A stretch of 64,000 nt of DNA from assembly GCF_020882245.1 (NCBI RefSeq), contig NC_083597.1:27692652-27756651 (forward strand), given 5' to 3'. This DNA comes from Rhopalosiphum padi. Its lineage: Eukaryota; Arthropoda; Insecta; Hemiptera; Aphididae. Under the pieces are notes generated by a model. It saw nothing but the letters and a program-made list of their open reading frames with translations, had not been told where the DNA came from and made no database searches. Positions 28,634-41,831 of the stretch are shown piece after piece (position 1 is the stretch's first letter; the number at the start of each line of letters is the position of its first letter). The translations under genes and the position numbers were made by a program.

Positions 28634-28834
28634 TTATAGCTTTACACTAGAATTTGATAGCAACAAATGTAAGTGCGGATTTTTTTTTCTTTTAATTTCC
28701 GGACGCGGTGTTGTAACAATCTCGTTGTTACTCTCGTGAGGCGTTGGCAACTCGACATTTTTGTCTAGATTCAAAGCATTATCAGCATTTCGGAAGAATA
28801 TTGCTGTTACGCTGAAGTGCCAAATAGTGAACAT
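28634..28834 (-). CDS. Candidate small protein, 66 residues, unrecognised
   Basis: From the ATG at 28834 the frame runs 66 codons to TAA at 28634. The start region is hydrophobic (MFTIWHFSVTAIFF) and could be a weak signal sequence. The rest is polar, with PTPHESNNEIVTTPRPEIKRKKNP and a leucine-rich end. Composition is more balanced and CpG-richer than the flanks. The same frame is open upstream to 28984 without an ATG, and an AAGACAACAG acceptor-like sequence lies just before the start codon, so this may instead be the last exon of a spliced gene. I recognise no domain. Chance origin inside a GC-raised block remains possible. Confidence 0.3.
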   Translation of the reverse strand: MFTIWHFSVTAIFFRNADNALNLDKNVELPTPHESNNEIVTTPRPEIKRKKNPHLHLLLSNSSVKL

Positions 28835-29160
28835 TTTCTGTTGTCTTAAAAATGCCAACGGGTAAGGCCCGCACGCGTTTGATATACATAGGTCTAGCTG
28901 GTACGCGTATAGATTGTTGATTTGTTGATTACTGTTTCGTTTGCCGAATATTGTTTTCCAGTTGATTTTTTTCAAAAACGTCACGTGCCTTAACGATGTT
29001 TGGTATTTATCTCAGAGTTTGTTTGTTTTAATAATATTTGTCCACTGGCATTGCCACTTCATTTCATGGATAATATTGTTTTTATTTTTTAAAGTGTCGG
29101 TCTGATTTGTACGTATTACAAAATTTCAAACGGACACGTCGCAATTTTGGTTGTTTAAAC

Positions 29161-29355
29161 CAGGGATTCTCAAACTTTTATAAACACTGTACCCCTTTTT
29201 ATCAACACATTTTTTTGGGTACCCTTTTTAGTTACTAAACTAAAATATATATAAAAAAATGTAAAGACTTACATACATGTTGGCCAGACTTGTACCCCTT
29301 AAAAAAATGTCGAATACTCCCAAGGGGTACGCGTACCACAGTTTGAGAAACACTG
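29161..29355. mobile_element. hAT-type non-autonomous element (MITE), 195 bp
   Basis: The left end is CAGGGATTCTCAAACTTT and the right end is AGTTTGAGAAACACTG, imperfect terminal inverted repeats of the CAGNG...-type used by hAT transposons. The element is flanked by 8-bp direct repeats, GTTTAAAC (29153-29160) and GTTTAGAC (29356-29363), matching at seven of eight positions; 8 bp is the hAT target-site duplication length. Inside, GTACCCC and GGGGTACGCG form a further inverted pair. It encodes no transposase and must have been moved in trans. Confidence 0.9.
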
Positions 29356-29363
29356 GTTTAGAC

Positions 29364-31104
29364 GAATACGTTGAACTTAATTTTGTATCTAAAAATTTGC
29401 ATGCAGTGGAAAATTCGTGAAAATACAATTTGTTTTTGTTCACTATTGATCATTAGACTATTTAGTATTTAGTTATTTATATAATATGATCAATATATGA
29501 TTTATATAATAATATAATCTCAGAATGAATGAAAATTTCGAAACCGATATAATAACAGTAAGCAAAAACTATAAAATTATGTCAATTCAAATATGAATGA
29601 TATATATATATATAATACATGTATAGGTAAATCGCAAAAAATTATATTATAGTGTAGTATCAATAAAAGTTGTCTATTTACTTAAATAGTAAATATATCC
29701 AAATAAAATGTATATGTAGAAACATATTATGCAATAAATTAAATGATTATTGTGGTGTACCTTAATATTATTTTTGTGAAAAAAAAATAGGATAAACAAG
29801 GGTTCTTATAGCCTTATACCCACATAATCATCACACTGTGTACGCGTATAGATACTAACTTTTATGTGTATAACTTAATAGAAAATTATACCACATAAGT
29901 GACTGGTGTTTTATATTTTATTAAAAGATAATGTATTTGGCAGTAAAACGTGATCTCACATGAATTTCTAAATTGAATTAAGTTTTCTACACTTTTTATT
30001 ATGATGTCGACATGGATTTTGTTTGATCATCAAAGTCAATTCTTTTGCTTTCAAAGAATAACCGTACTGCACATATCTTATATTGTTTTTAGTTCATAAT
30101 ACAAAAAGATTTTGGTATTTTTTTTTTTTTCATTAATTTATTTGATAGATAACATAAGGACAAAAGGAGTCTATACATCCGTAGACGTGACCAACATTTT
30201 CACTTCGAACAATGTCATCAAGTTTTTAATGTGTTTTATTGATTTAGTTTGAGCTATAACGGTTCAAATCTCGAATTGTATTAAATTATAATAATTTATA
30301 ATAGTAAGAATAAAATATAAAATAAATTATTGATTACCATAGCAATAATTATAACTTGTACTTTGTACAATAAATTATTAATTTGCGTAGTTTTATGAAT
30401 TTTTAACGAATTCTACAAAAATCAAATGGATAATTATAATACTGTCTTTTTATGTAAAACTATATTATAATACATTTAATAAAGTAAAATAAATCAAAAT
30501 TGTTCAATATAAAATAAATTCAACTATTTTAGATTTTAAGCGAGTTTAGTAATACATTGGTCTTACAATAAATGTCCTTTTTTTCATTTCCTGTGGACAC
30601 ATTTATTAGCAGTGAAAAATCTGCAAAAGTTTCATATAGTGTGTAGCCATATCTAACGGTTTTAAATTGAGTCTAGTTGGTACTTTAATGAGGTAATTTT
30701 TCTCGACAGTTTCCCTAAACGAAAATAAAAACTAATGCTTATCCACAAAAAAAATTTAATTACATCACATCAGGTACAGTTTTAAACTACTGTTTTCTGT
30801 CCAGTAAAGTCTTTCAAATGCAATGACATTCCTACAATATCTTTAAAATTAATAATACAAAAAAATAATAACAATATAATGTTGTATTGATTTGAAGCAA
30901 GTTAGGTGAAATGAGTCCTCAGTAATAGCTCTTTGTTTTATGTCCGACTATTTATAAATGTAGATATTATAGTAAATATTTATAATATTATTAAAACAAA
31001 AATATTTTAAACAGTCTATTTAAAAATTTAAGTTTAATGACAATCAGTAAATAATGTACATCGGAATAACAATAAAATATATAACCTTCGATTTATTTCC
31101 GTAA
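29364..31104. other. AT-rich noncoding stretch
   Basis: I see homopolymers and AT words only. The GGTTCAAATCTCG word at about 30259 resembles a tRNA B box but lacks a matching A box and cloverleaf. No coding frame or regulatory site can be supported. Confidence 0.5.
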
Positions 31105-31400
31105 TCTATACTAATAAATAATAATATAATTAAACCGAACAGTAAATTTGTTTTTTTTTTTTTTTTGAACGCGCTAATCTCTGGAACTACCAATCGGATT
31201 TGATTATTAATTGATAGCCCAATTCTTAACAACATCAAACTACAACCCTAAGGAGCTGAGTAAAAAGAAAAATAGTCAGAAGAACGAAGTGAGTGAAAAC
31301 GAAGTAATAGCACTGGCGGTTAATGCGACTCAGTAAGTCGGTAGTCGACAATGTCCGCAATATCAGTATTAATGATGTAATAACATTGAATAACGAATTG
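31105..31400 (+). mobile_element. Helitron-like relic (5' portion)
   Basis: The segment starts TCTATACTAATAAATAAT, preceded by A, and after a poly-T stretch continues GAACGCGCTAATCTCTGGAA and CTACCAATCGGATTTG. As I recall, insect non-autonomous Helitrons often begin TCTATACTAATA and carry a GAACGCGCTAATCTCAGGAACTAC-like module, and insert between A and T. The sequence stays unusually GC-rich to about 31370 (GAAGAACGAAGTGAGTG). I could not find a definite CTRR end with hairpin, so the right boundary is approximate. No RepHel protein is encoded. Confidence 0.55.
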
Positions 31401-34400
31401 TACAAAATTTGAATCATTCTCTTGATCAAGAGATAACATTCTTAATTCTTATATTTTTTTTTATATAAGTGTATAAGTATTTATTTAGTAAAATATTTAT
31501 GCATCTGTCTCTAATCGCCTAATTTGAAGAAAACAATAAATCATTACATTCAAGCCACAAATATCAGTTTAAATGTTGATACTTTTTAAAAATGAGAACT
31601 TTTTGTTTTATATTTCTATCATTCTTTGTAGATTTCCAGTTAATTAGTTTTAAATATTTATCCAAGGTAATCGTGCCATGAATTTATGTGTTTAATACTA
31701 TGTAAGAGTATTGAACTTATGTTATGATATCAATTTAGAGGTCGGATATATATTATTTTTCTAAATTGTAATAAATAGTAGATTTTTTATATACCTCGTT
31801 ATCTAGTAGAACACTGTAAAGAATGTGTTCAATTTTAATTTAACAATAAAATATAATTATAGCCCTTAAATTTACCTATACAAAAACATATTATTAGCCA
31901 AATAACTGAGGGACCAGCATGTAAATTGATTAAATTGATTCTTATCTTTATATATCTACCATATATTTATTTTCTAAATTCAGTAGGTTAAATAATTTTT
32001 ACAATAAATATCACGTAATATTAACTTACCCAATATTAATTAGGATATTGCGTACTCGCCCACTTCGAAACCCTGATTTTTTAAATTTTACTTTTAGTTT
32101 TTAGAATAGAAATAATGTATTCATAAAAAATAAATTACTATTTTTTTTTACATTACAATTATATATGTATATATATATAAATATATCAGTATTCATTATA
32201 TTTAATATTTACAATTAACTTACATTGAATTTAAATATTTGTATGATTTCCCCAAATATAATATATTCTATGGTCGATGATAAATACTTAATAAATTCAT
32301 CAGAAAAACATTAAAATCGTTTATGTGTGAATAAGTTATCTCATCAAAATTTGAACTTCAAACGTTCACAAAAATATATATGTGGATTGTGGAATCACGT
32401 TAAACTTTTTTTGAATTTTAATAATAATATAACTTACAAAGAATCTTTTATAACTTTTTAAATATTTTTACATATTTTTAATCGATATTTATAGAAAAAA
32501 AAAATCGAGAACCTCAAATGTTCTAACATAAAATTAATATTTTAAAAACTAGATTTTCATTGATAGACAATACTAATATAAATATTTTTAAAAAATTTCA
32601 AGCATATTATGTTATTCTTTATTGAGTTACAACAAAATAAGATAATCTATATTGTCAAAATTGTTTTTGTGTAATATAATTAATATTGTTTTTTCATTTT
32701 ATAATGAGTGGAGTGATAAATGTATTGATTTTACAAATTTGTTTTTTTTTCTTTGATCACCTTTTAAAAGGGTAAAATGCTTAGATGTTTTAACTTGACA
32801 TTAGAACATAATCAAGTTAGAATGGTGAATGGTTGAAAAATGGATCTAGTTAATTAAAAGTTAAATATTCTCAGTATTTTTCATAGAAATCAAAATTAGA
32901 ATTTGTACGCAAAATCAGTTTTTAACAAAATCGATTTTACTTTTTTTAGTGTAACTCAAAAACGAATAACCGTTAAATGTAGGTACATAAAATTTTTACT
33001 AAATATTTTAGGTAACGCATTTTCTACACATAGTATAATTGTATAATGCTTTTAACCTAATAGAAAATTAAGTTACTTTATAGCAATATCAAAATACTAT
33101 CACGATATAATGTAATTGGTTATACATAGTATCAATCATAGATCTACGCATTTTAATGTATTATATAATTATCAATCAAATATGCTAATATCGTTACGGA
33201 GTAATAGGTATTATAACACGTTCGTTTCAATTAATTATTTCGCAACATTGAATGTAGAAAATTGTACATTTCTAAACACGTATGTCTAATAATTATTGTT
33301 ATCATAGATAGGTAATGCATGTTAAACATATAAGGTTCGCGTGCGTCTGTTTTTGTGCATATGGTCACATTATAACTTCATAATTCCAATCTATATTTAG
33401 CTGTACATGAAAACCTTATTTACGGATAAAATAGAATATTATTATTTTTTAGTTTAGCGACTAGTAACGGAATGTTTGCGTTAATCATATTTCCATCGAC
33501 TAAAATGTATACGACTCTCAATTGATAAAACAACTCGGCTTATCTCAGTAGGCGCTGTTGTGTAACAATTTTGCAGTTATAAACATGTGTTCCAATGCTA
33601 TATCATTTATTTCAATGCTGAAGTATTGAATTTTACAGGAACATTTAGAAAGAACTAGTTTTAGGCCACTTTTAAAATATGAACATTAGGAGCAGACTGA
33701 TAATAATAACTAAACATTTGAATTATATAACCATGGTTATTATATAATGCAACATAACTACGCAATAATCGCCCTTGAGTTCATGTGTGATAGTTATTAG
33801 GAAATTCGCAGCAATAAGAAGTGATTATAGGGCAGTTTATTACCTATAATCATATTATTTACTTGATTATTAGCAATATTGCATTATATTAATTAAGTTA
33901 ACAATCTGAACATTCTTATTAAAATTAAATAATTAACGATATTGCATTTTTCTTTATTATCAATGCTATACAAATATAAACTTATAAGTATAAAAAGTGC
34001 ACTAACTCTTATAAAAAATGATTTTTATAATATTTAATTTATTTTAATCGTATCATAAAATACTATTATATTCTTTTAAGAGAATCAAGTATTAATTTAT
34101 TATACAAATAAAAATATACATACTATGTGGAATCGAATAAAAAAATTGATTAACTTAATGGTTAAATAAAATTTAATGAACAAACCATGGGCCACTGAAT
34201 CATCTTCGAAGAACCAATTAGCACCATAAGCTCACTATTAATTGATTAAATGTCTATTTATAGTTAATGTTTATGATATTTTTTTTAGGTAAAAGGTTAA
34301 TATCATATTATATACGTATAAAAAAGCTATAATTAATGTAATAATTAAATGGGAAATAAAAACAGTTACATTATATGTCTTTTAGCCTCTTCAAGTATAT

Positions 34401-35360
34401 TACCGGACACTTTTTTTTGATATGACTATTAATGTATACATTTTATTTCACTTTTAGTTTTATGCTAGATTGATATAATTTTTTTTTTGAAAATATTGCA
34501 TTTATTATATTATTAGTACAAATTATTTTAATTATTATAGTAATATAAATTTATACCATAATATATTATATCAACGTAAAATATAACTCAAAATGTAATA
34601 ACATGTTTCCGTAAGTACCGTAAAACAGTAAAAACAAATTAATAGCATAAATAAATATATTACAATTTTAAAACTTTGATTTAAAAAGAAATTTTTTTAT
34701 GAATTTCTAACTACAAAATAGTTTACAACTTTTTATGGTTTTGACGAACTTCATGAAAATTCTTATTACAAATTCATACACAATAATAAAGAACTAAATA
34801 ATATGTTTTATCGAGATTTCTAAAAAAAATTTTTCATGCTTTTATACCTAGCTCAAAAAGAGTTTAAACAAATATTTTACTTAAAACTAGAAACTCTAGA
34901 GAATAGAAGGAAAAGATTAGATTTATGCTTTATTTTTAAATTAAGCAATGAGGACATTAATCGCTGAGAATCACTTTCTTTATTGAACTTTAATGTTCCA
35001 AATCGTAGAACTAGACAGTTGAATTATTTTTATGTGTCACTCCAGCATTCGAACGATGGTCAATGAACCCCTTATAAATAGATTAATGCAACTTGTAAAC
35101 TATTTAAATGTTGATCTGTTTTCATGTCAGTTGATAATTTTAATTATTACATAAGTAGTCTTTTGGCTAGATAATCATTTACAATTAATGTCAATGCCAT
35201 ACGCATAAGTTAAGTTTTCATTGTTTTTATGTTTTTAATAATTTATTTTACTGAATATGAACTATTTTAATTTTAAACGTTCTCAACACCACAATATATT
35301 ATATATTATACTAAATCCATCTATTTACTACAATTTACTACTTTATGAATTATATTTAAG
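31401..35360. other. AT-rich noncoding stretch
   Basis: No supportable gene. A slightly more balanced patch lies around 33320-33620 but contains stops in the frames I checked and no recognised motif. The rest consists of A/T runs. Confidence 0.5.
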
Positions 35361-35797
35361 AAGAGGACAATACACCCGTGCGTGGTGTATCCGTCTTACA
35401 AAATGTAAAATATAACAAAAACTGTTTTGCGCGGGATAGAACATAGAACCATTCATGCTGTAGTGATAGTAAAGTTAATCCTTAAAATTGATATAAAATA
35501 TAGTTGAAAACATTATCTGTGAAATATCGTTTTTATTTTTTTGATATCACTTTTACGAAAAAAGTTCTTATTGTTTCAAAATTCATAATTTTTGAACTAA
35601 AATAACTTTTTTTTTAGTTTCAATATTCAAGAAATCAAAACGATATTTCACAGCCAAAGTTCTTCTTTTTATGTGGTGAAAATTTCGTTTCTTAGTTATG
35701 ACTGTACCCTTCTCGGTTCTTTCCCGCGAAAAACAGTTTTTGATATGTTTTACATTTGGAAGACGGAGACAACACATGCGAGTGTAGCGTTTTCTTA
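35361..35797. mobile_element. Foldback element with long degenerate inverted repeats, ~437 bp
   Basis: The left arm (about 35361-35450) contains CGTGGTGTATCCGTCTTACA, AAAACTGTTTTGCGCGGGA and TAGAAC. The right arm, read on the minus strand from 35797, contains TGTGTTGTCTCCGTCTTCCA, AAAACTGTTTTTCGCGGGA and AAGAACC in the same order. Nearer the centre, CTGTGAAATATCGTTTT also occurs in both arms. Terminal bases AAGAAG and AAGAAA pair as well. It has no coding capacity; the minus-strand frame at 35777-35583 is a by-product of the right arm. The superfamily cannot be assigned and no target duplication is clear. Confidence 0.75.
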
Positions 35798-38700
35798 CGA
35801 TTTACTGTTAACGTAATGTCGTAATAACTATTAATTTTTGTAATTTTTTTTTTTTTACTTTTTAAAATTTATAACATACATTTTTAATTTCATACTATTC
35901 TAAACCACAATATATTCTAAAACTTTAAATTAATAAAAATTAAATTTGAATAAATATGGTTAATTATTCTGCTTTGAAATAAGAAATTAAATATTTACGT
36001 CGTCAACTATTGTTAAAAAAAGTAAAAACTTAAAAAATAATAACAAATAGAAAAAATATTTTCTTTTTTCAATATTTATATTGTTAATATAAAAATTAAA
36101 ATAGTAGTAAAATAATATTTAGAGATAAGTGTTTATTGTTTCTAGAATTGCTTTGTGTATTATAATACTTATTATGTACATTGATCACGTTATACCTACT
36201 GTATATTTACTTTTTAACACAAATGTAAATATAAATGTATACCCAACACATCTTTCATTTATCCAAAAATCCAATATTTACATAAATCCAAGAGTTATTA
36301 TTTGTACATTTAGTAAAATGTAAAAGTCAAATATTTTTCAAAAGGTAGCATTTTTTTTTTTTTGTAACATAATTTCCAAATAATCTAATCATATTATATT
36401 AATAAATTAGAATTGTTGTTTTAGATTTTGGTTAGAGCGATAAATATATTGGGTTTAATTTTTTTATAGCAAAAAAAATGCTTCAATTTTCAATATCGAG
36501 GGTATAGCAAAATGTCCTTTTTCAAAGTAATATCAACGATTTATGTAAAAATAGTCAGGTATTGATAAAATCTATTTTTTATTTATTTATTTATTTTTTG
36601 TAATTCAATAATAATTAATCATTGATACTTTAAAATCAAAATCAAAAAATATTAATAATATATCAATGTTTAAATGTTTACACATGATTCAATGTTCAAA
36701 ATATTTTGACATTTTTGATTCATTAATATAATTTTAAATTGTATAGTTTATTTTCTATAAATTAAATGATAAAACATATTTTTTGTTCAAAACGATTAAA
36801 AATGTAATCTTATTGCTCTTGAGTTGTTCTTAGTTTAAATAAATCAAAAATATATTTTAAAATGTATCTATAAATGTAACAGTGTGTTATAAGTAATAAT
36901 GATTACTTATGATTATTTATTATTGTTATTAGAAATATAATTTATTTATAGAGTTTAATGAAAGTTTAATAAAACAATTATTTAGAAGGAAAATACGTTA
37001 TTTAAAAACATATTTTTTTTTATTTGAAATTTTTTTTTAATCATGATAGATTGATGAAATCAAAAATTTTAACAAGAAAATAAGATTTTATTTCTAATTA
37101 TTTTATAGTTATTCAAAGAATATTAATTATAGTGCTCTATCAAAAACGTTTTATTATAGATGCATTAATTAAAATTAAATTCATAAATTAAAAGAATCAA
37201 GACAAGTTTACGATAAAAGTTAAGCTATTTATAAATAATAAATTAATATTAATCTTTTTAATGCAATCTAAAATTGTAGATTACTTAGGTGTATTTGAAA
37301 TAGTTTTAATAATCAACAAAATCATGTCTATAATTATACACCTTTATAAAATTATATTATCTGTGCTGTGATTATTATACATTATAATATATCTTATAGA
37401 ATTGAAATAGTTAAATAGTACATTTATAATATAAAGACAAACTAGATTAAAGATATTAAGCATTATTAAATAATTCAAGGTGCATCTAGTGATCCTATAT
37501 AATATACTATTTACTTAGCCTTAAGAATTAAGTCTTTTGCAATATGTACAGTTGGCACTTAATAATTTTTTATTTTAAAAAGCTGTCTTGAGTTAATAAT
37601 TATAAATAATAAATAAATAATTATTTGTGTTTAATTAACATCTGTTTTTCCTTAAAATTATTAAAATAGGAATTTAAATATATTTACCACCCGTCCTCAT
37701 TTTAATATTTATAAATAAGACAAGGGAAATCGCGTAAAATCTAATTAATTTATTAGTACTTGGTTTTTCCTTGCTGATAACGCTCAGCCGTTTAATAACA
37801 TTTTTCTATTATAGTTCATTTTTAGCTTGCATTAAAAAAAAAAAAAATAGTAATGACTATTACACTTCCCACCACCTGGTTAATTAGCTCGAAATGCTTT
37901 GACATTTCTCAGATCAAAAATAGAACCGTGACAAAATTTCCATTAAATTAAAAAAAAAAGCAACAACCCGACCACACCCAGAAATATTAATTTACTTTAG
38001 TGGGCGTTCCAGTACATACATATATTTACACCAATTCCCTCTATACCTTCCATCGCACTACTGATCATTACCTCTCATCGGAATATTATTAATGAATGTT
38101 TATTTTGTATCCTATAATCTCGGGGATGCTGAGTGAACCTTGCTGTTTCTACTGTACTGGGTTAACAGCATACTAATAAATAAACATTCGTCGGTTAATG
38201 TGATTAATTTAACAAATAATGTGGTAAAATGATGCCCAAACGAGTTTCCACGTGAATAACATGATTTAAAGTTAATTCTAATATAATGAAAAAATTAAAG
38301 TAGTGAAACTGTCACTATCAAATACCCATATAAAGATGCTTATCGCGTTTTATAATCAAATAATAATCTGAAACACTTTTTAATCAATAACATTTCAGTC
38401 ACACTATTAAATTATTGTTATTATTTTTTACAAAAATAAATACAGAATTGGTAGATATTAAATGTATACAAACCATGCATTTTATTTTTGCACTGAAAAG
38501 ATATAAAAATAAGACAAGCAAACTTAAAAGCGATTTAAAACAATTCATTTTTATTTAAGACAATTGTAAAACGGGTTTCATAAAAATACACATTATTTTA
38601 ACTTTTATTACTAAAATAATTTCAAGATATTAAATTCTTTATTATCTATAATATCTATAATACATTAATTTACACGTAATACTGGTTAGGTTATTTTAAA

Positions 38701-41684
38701 GTCAGAACACTGAATAATTTTAAACACTTGAATGCCACACCAATAACATAAATACAGTAAGAAAATAAATTAGAGAATAGTATGAGTGGAAATTAGTGCT
38801 ACTATGTTAAATAATTCCTATGGTGTAATAACAAAACTCCTAAAAATCGAGTTCCAAAATTTACAATTATAATAATTGAATTTTACTATTAAATTAATTT
38901 TATATCAAACAAGTAACAAATATTGTTTATCTTTATTTCCAAAAAACCAACTATCAATGAAATTAATAAGCTTACGTTGAAGAAAATATTATAGGTAATT
39001 TAATTTAGCTAAGGTAATATGTTAAAACATTTTATTGCAAATTGTTTTATTTTAATTATTTTTTCACACATACATTTGTTAGACAAATATCCTATAATAA
39101 TAAAAAAAAATTAAACGTTATCTTAATTATTGACTTATTCACGATGACATATTATTTTTTTCACAATGTTATATGTAATAATTTCGATAATTAAAAATCA
39201 CTTTTATGGATATAGTTTTATTTAATTATAAACATAAAAATTGACGTTTAGTAATTATTATAGTTATAAATCTGTACTGGCCAAAAAGTGAGTTTAATCA
39301 AAAAAGGACCGCTCCTAAAATCAATATTTCTATCATGGTAATCAAACATTCACCTATATCATAGTGATTTGCGTGCAATATGATGTAGTGACGGGCATAA
39401 GCGAGACGAGGGTAAAACAAAACAAGACGAAAAATATAATAATATATTTCAAAAAACATTCCTTAATACAAATTATGGAAGATTAATAAATTAAAGTAAT
39501 CCAGATGTTCTTTTCACGTTTATTAGCATTAAACGATTATAGTGTTTTGATTTCGACTATACCTGGACGGTGGAATTCCAATAATTGGTAAGGTAAAAGT
39601 AAGTACTGTTGGAAAAAATAATGAAACAAGACCGTTATAGGAAAAATCTTAACACCGTGGATTGAAATTGATGCCAAACATTGGAGAACAACAGATCAGA
39701 ATGCGTCCCTAGAGATGGCATAAAATCAACAAAGCTATAGGCCTGGTGAAGTTAAGTAGCAATAATGCTCAATTAAACAATAGTCCGAAAAGAAGAATAT
39801 GCGGTAAAGATACAATTATGTAATATAAGTATATTATAAATTAGTTCTACTTACCTACATAAATATTATATATAATACTAGATTTTTTTTTTGAAATATT
39901 ATTTACTTCTAAATACGACTTATGTTTTTATTTGTAAAATTCTATAAAATGCAATTTTAAACACCTAAATAACCTAAAAGATATCTAGTGTAAAAAAGTT
40001 TGTTTATTAATATGAACACAATAAAATAAATTGCAAAAAATATTACATTTTCGCATGAAAAGTTTAGAATAAGAAGATGCAATGGAAATGTTGGAAAATA
40101 GATGTGTGTTGAAGTTTGTTTGTTTTAAAGTAATGTCACTCTGTCAAAAAGCTCACAGAATGCAGGTTAATCATTAAATAGCATATATTTTATAACGCCT
40201 GAAAAGCATAATGTTAGTCAGTAATATAGTAGACATTTTGAATTCAAATATTTTGTTTAAATGACTTTCTCTAGAAAACAAAACTTTGAAAACGTTTAAT
40301 CCAAAAACTTCTTAAAATAAAATACATACCTACATAAAATAATTAAGGGATTTGATCACTGTCATACCGAAGTCCACAACATAATATTATACAATACAAA
40401 ATACCCTAAAACAACGTTGTAACACATCAAGGTTACCCTCCTGAGCCCAATCGAAATTAAAAAGCTCTCTAGTGTATTGTCAAGTTGTATATTTCCCTTA
40501 GCAAACTCAATTAATGTTTATACCATCACAGAAATAGCTTTAAAATGAAAATTATTAGTTTAATAATTATTAGGCAGTTTGATAACCATTCATTAAATTG
40601 AAAGTTATGTGTTTTCCAATTTTCAGCTCATTTTAAACAGTAGATTGAATACCGATATAACTGATTTATCGCAAAAAGTTTTACGTATCATTGTATCAAT
40701 TGTAATAACTACATTTATCAACCAAATATTTTAAATTATAATTTAAATTTCATTACACATAATTTACTGAGGGTAGACTTCTTTCTCTGAATATTAAATA
40801 TCTAATAAAAAAGTATTTAATTTCAATTAGACTGAGTTTTAGTAAGGTGAAACCAAAAGTAATAAATGCATTTTGTTATTTTGGTATATATGAAAGATTG
40901 CTATAAATATGTAAAATTTGAATGCAAGGAAATAAAAATTAGTAAAAGCATTTAAATATAAGTGCATTGTACAAATAATAAAATTGACTAGTTATAATTT
41001 AAATGAAAAATAAATAATCTGCAAAAACCAAAGAATTTTAATAACTTTCATAAATTATTTAAAAATAATTCGATGTTCAGAAATATGAAGATGCAATCAA
41101 TAAATACTTTCATCAATTAATTATATGAATAAATGTATTTATTATCCACTGTAGTGTATTATTCCAGTTAAAAATTTAGTTAAATATATCAACAGTATGA
41201 TTACAAAAATATCTGTTCTTGGAATTAATATCTTATGAAATGCTAGATTTAAACTTTGTGTATCCCAGTTTATTACAGTAATAATAGCGAGGGAATTTCA
41301 AAACTTACATGTTTGCATGTTAGGGAAAATTGTAACAACTATTAGACTATAATTATTGTGAAATTAATTCCTTCGTAGTGTATATAAAATACTATAAAAG
41401 GAATTTAATATATATACGAGGTTAAGTTAAGTTCTCATATTATTTCTCGTACTAATTATTCCAGTGCATTCAGATTTAAATATATCTTAAAGAACTACGA
41501 TCAAAATTGGTAACCTGTGAAAAAAAATTAATCTCTGATACGGAAAGTAAAATATGGATATGACCATGGGTTATATGGTGTAATCATAGAACTTTTAAGT
41601 TAAATTTCAGGTTATATATTTTCGGCAACGACAGGTTTTTTATATTATAAATATTATAACAATATTATTATATTATATTATATT
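35798..41684. other. Noncoding stretch with a GC-raised patch at 37.7-38.25 kb
   Basis: Mostly AT-rich. The interval 37680-38250 has noticeably more complex sequence (for example CTTCCCACCACCTGG, TTAGTGGGCGTTCC, CATCGCACTACTGATCATTA) but no sustained reading frame that I can see, so it is a candidate conserved noncoding element. At 39540-39820 another patch of balanced composition shows short interrupted frames on the plus strand, possibly a decayed transposon or gene piece. The plus-strand frame at 36129-36323 looks like chance. Confidence 0.45.
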
Positions 41685-41831
41685 GAGCCAGTTAAAGCAC
41701 GGGCAGCCAGCAATTTCAAGACTTGGTGTGTTCCAAAAGAAAGTGCAGACATCTATTGTGGAGATAAATATCAGACTATAGTCCATATTATGAATGGATG
41801 CTATGAACCGAAATTTAAAATGACTTCTTAA
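41685..41831 (+). other. Orphan coding-like segment, 48 codons to a stop
   Basis: The plus-strand frame starting at GAG 41685 runs 48 codons to TAA at 41829-41831. Its composition contrasts with the AT-rich surroundings. The peptide includes ARAASNFKTWCVPKE, DIYCGDKYQ and MNGCYEP, with three cysteines. There is no ATG near its beginning, so it would be a terminal exon or the remnant of a gene or transposon. GAG or CCAG just before GTTAAAG could act as an acceptor, though the upstream tract is TA-rich rather than pyrimidine-rich. I recognise no family. Confidence 0.3.

Noticed and set aside
29240..29443. 67-codon minus-strand frame
   Set aside because: It lies largely within the hAT MITE and is an accidental frame across its right end.
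30240..30300. tRNA-like B box GGTTCAAATCTCG
   Set aside because: No A box at the right distance and no cloverleaf can be drawn.
35583..35777. 64-codon minus-strand frame
   Set aside because: It is formed by the right arm of the foldback element.
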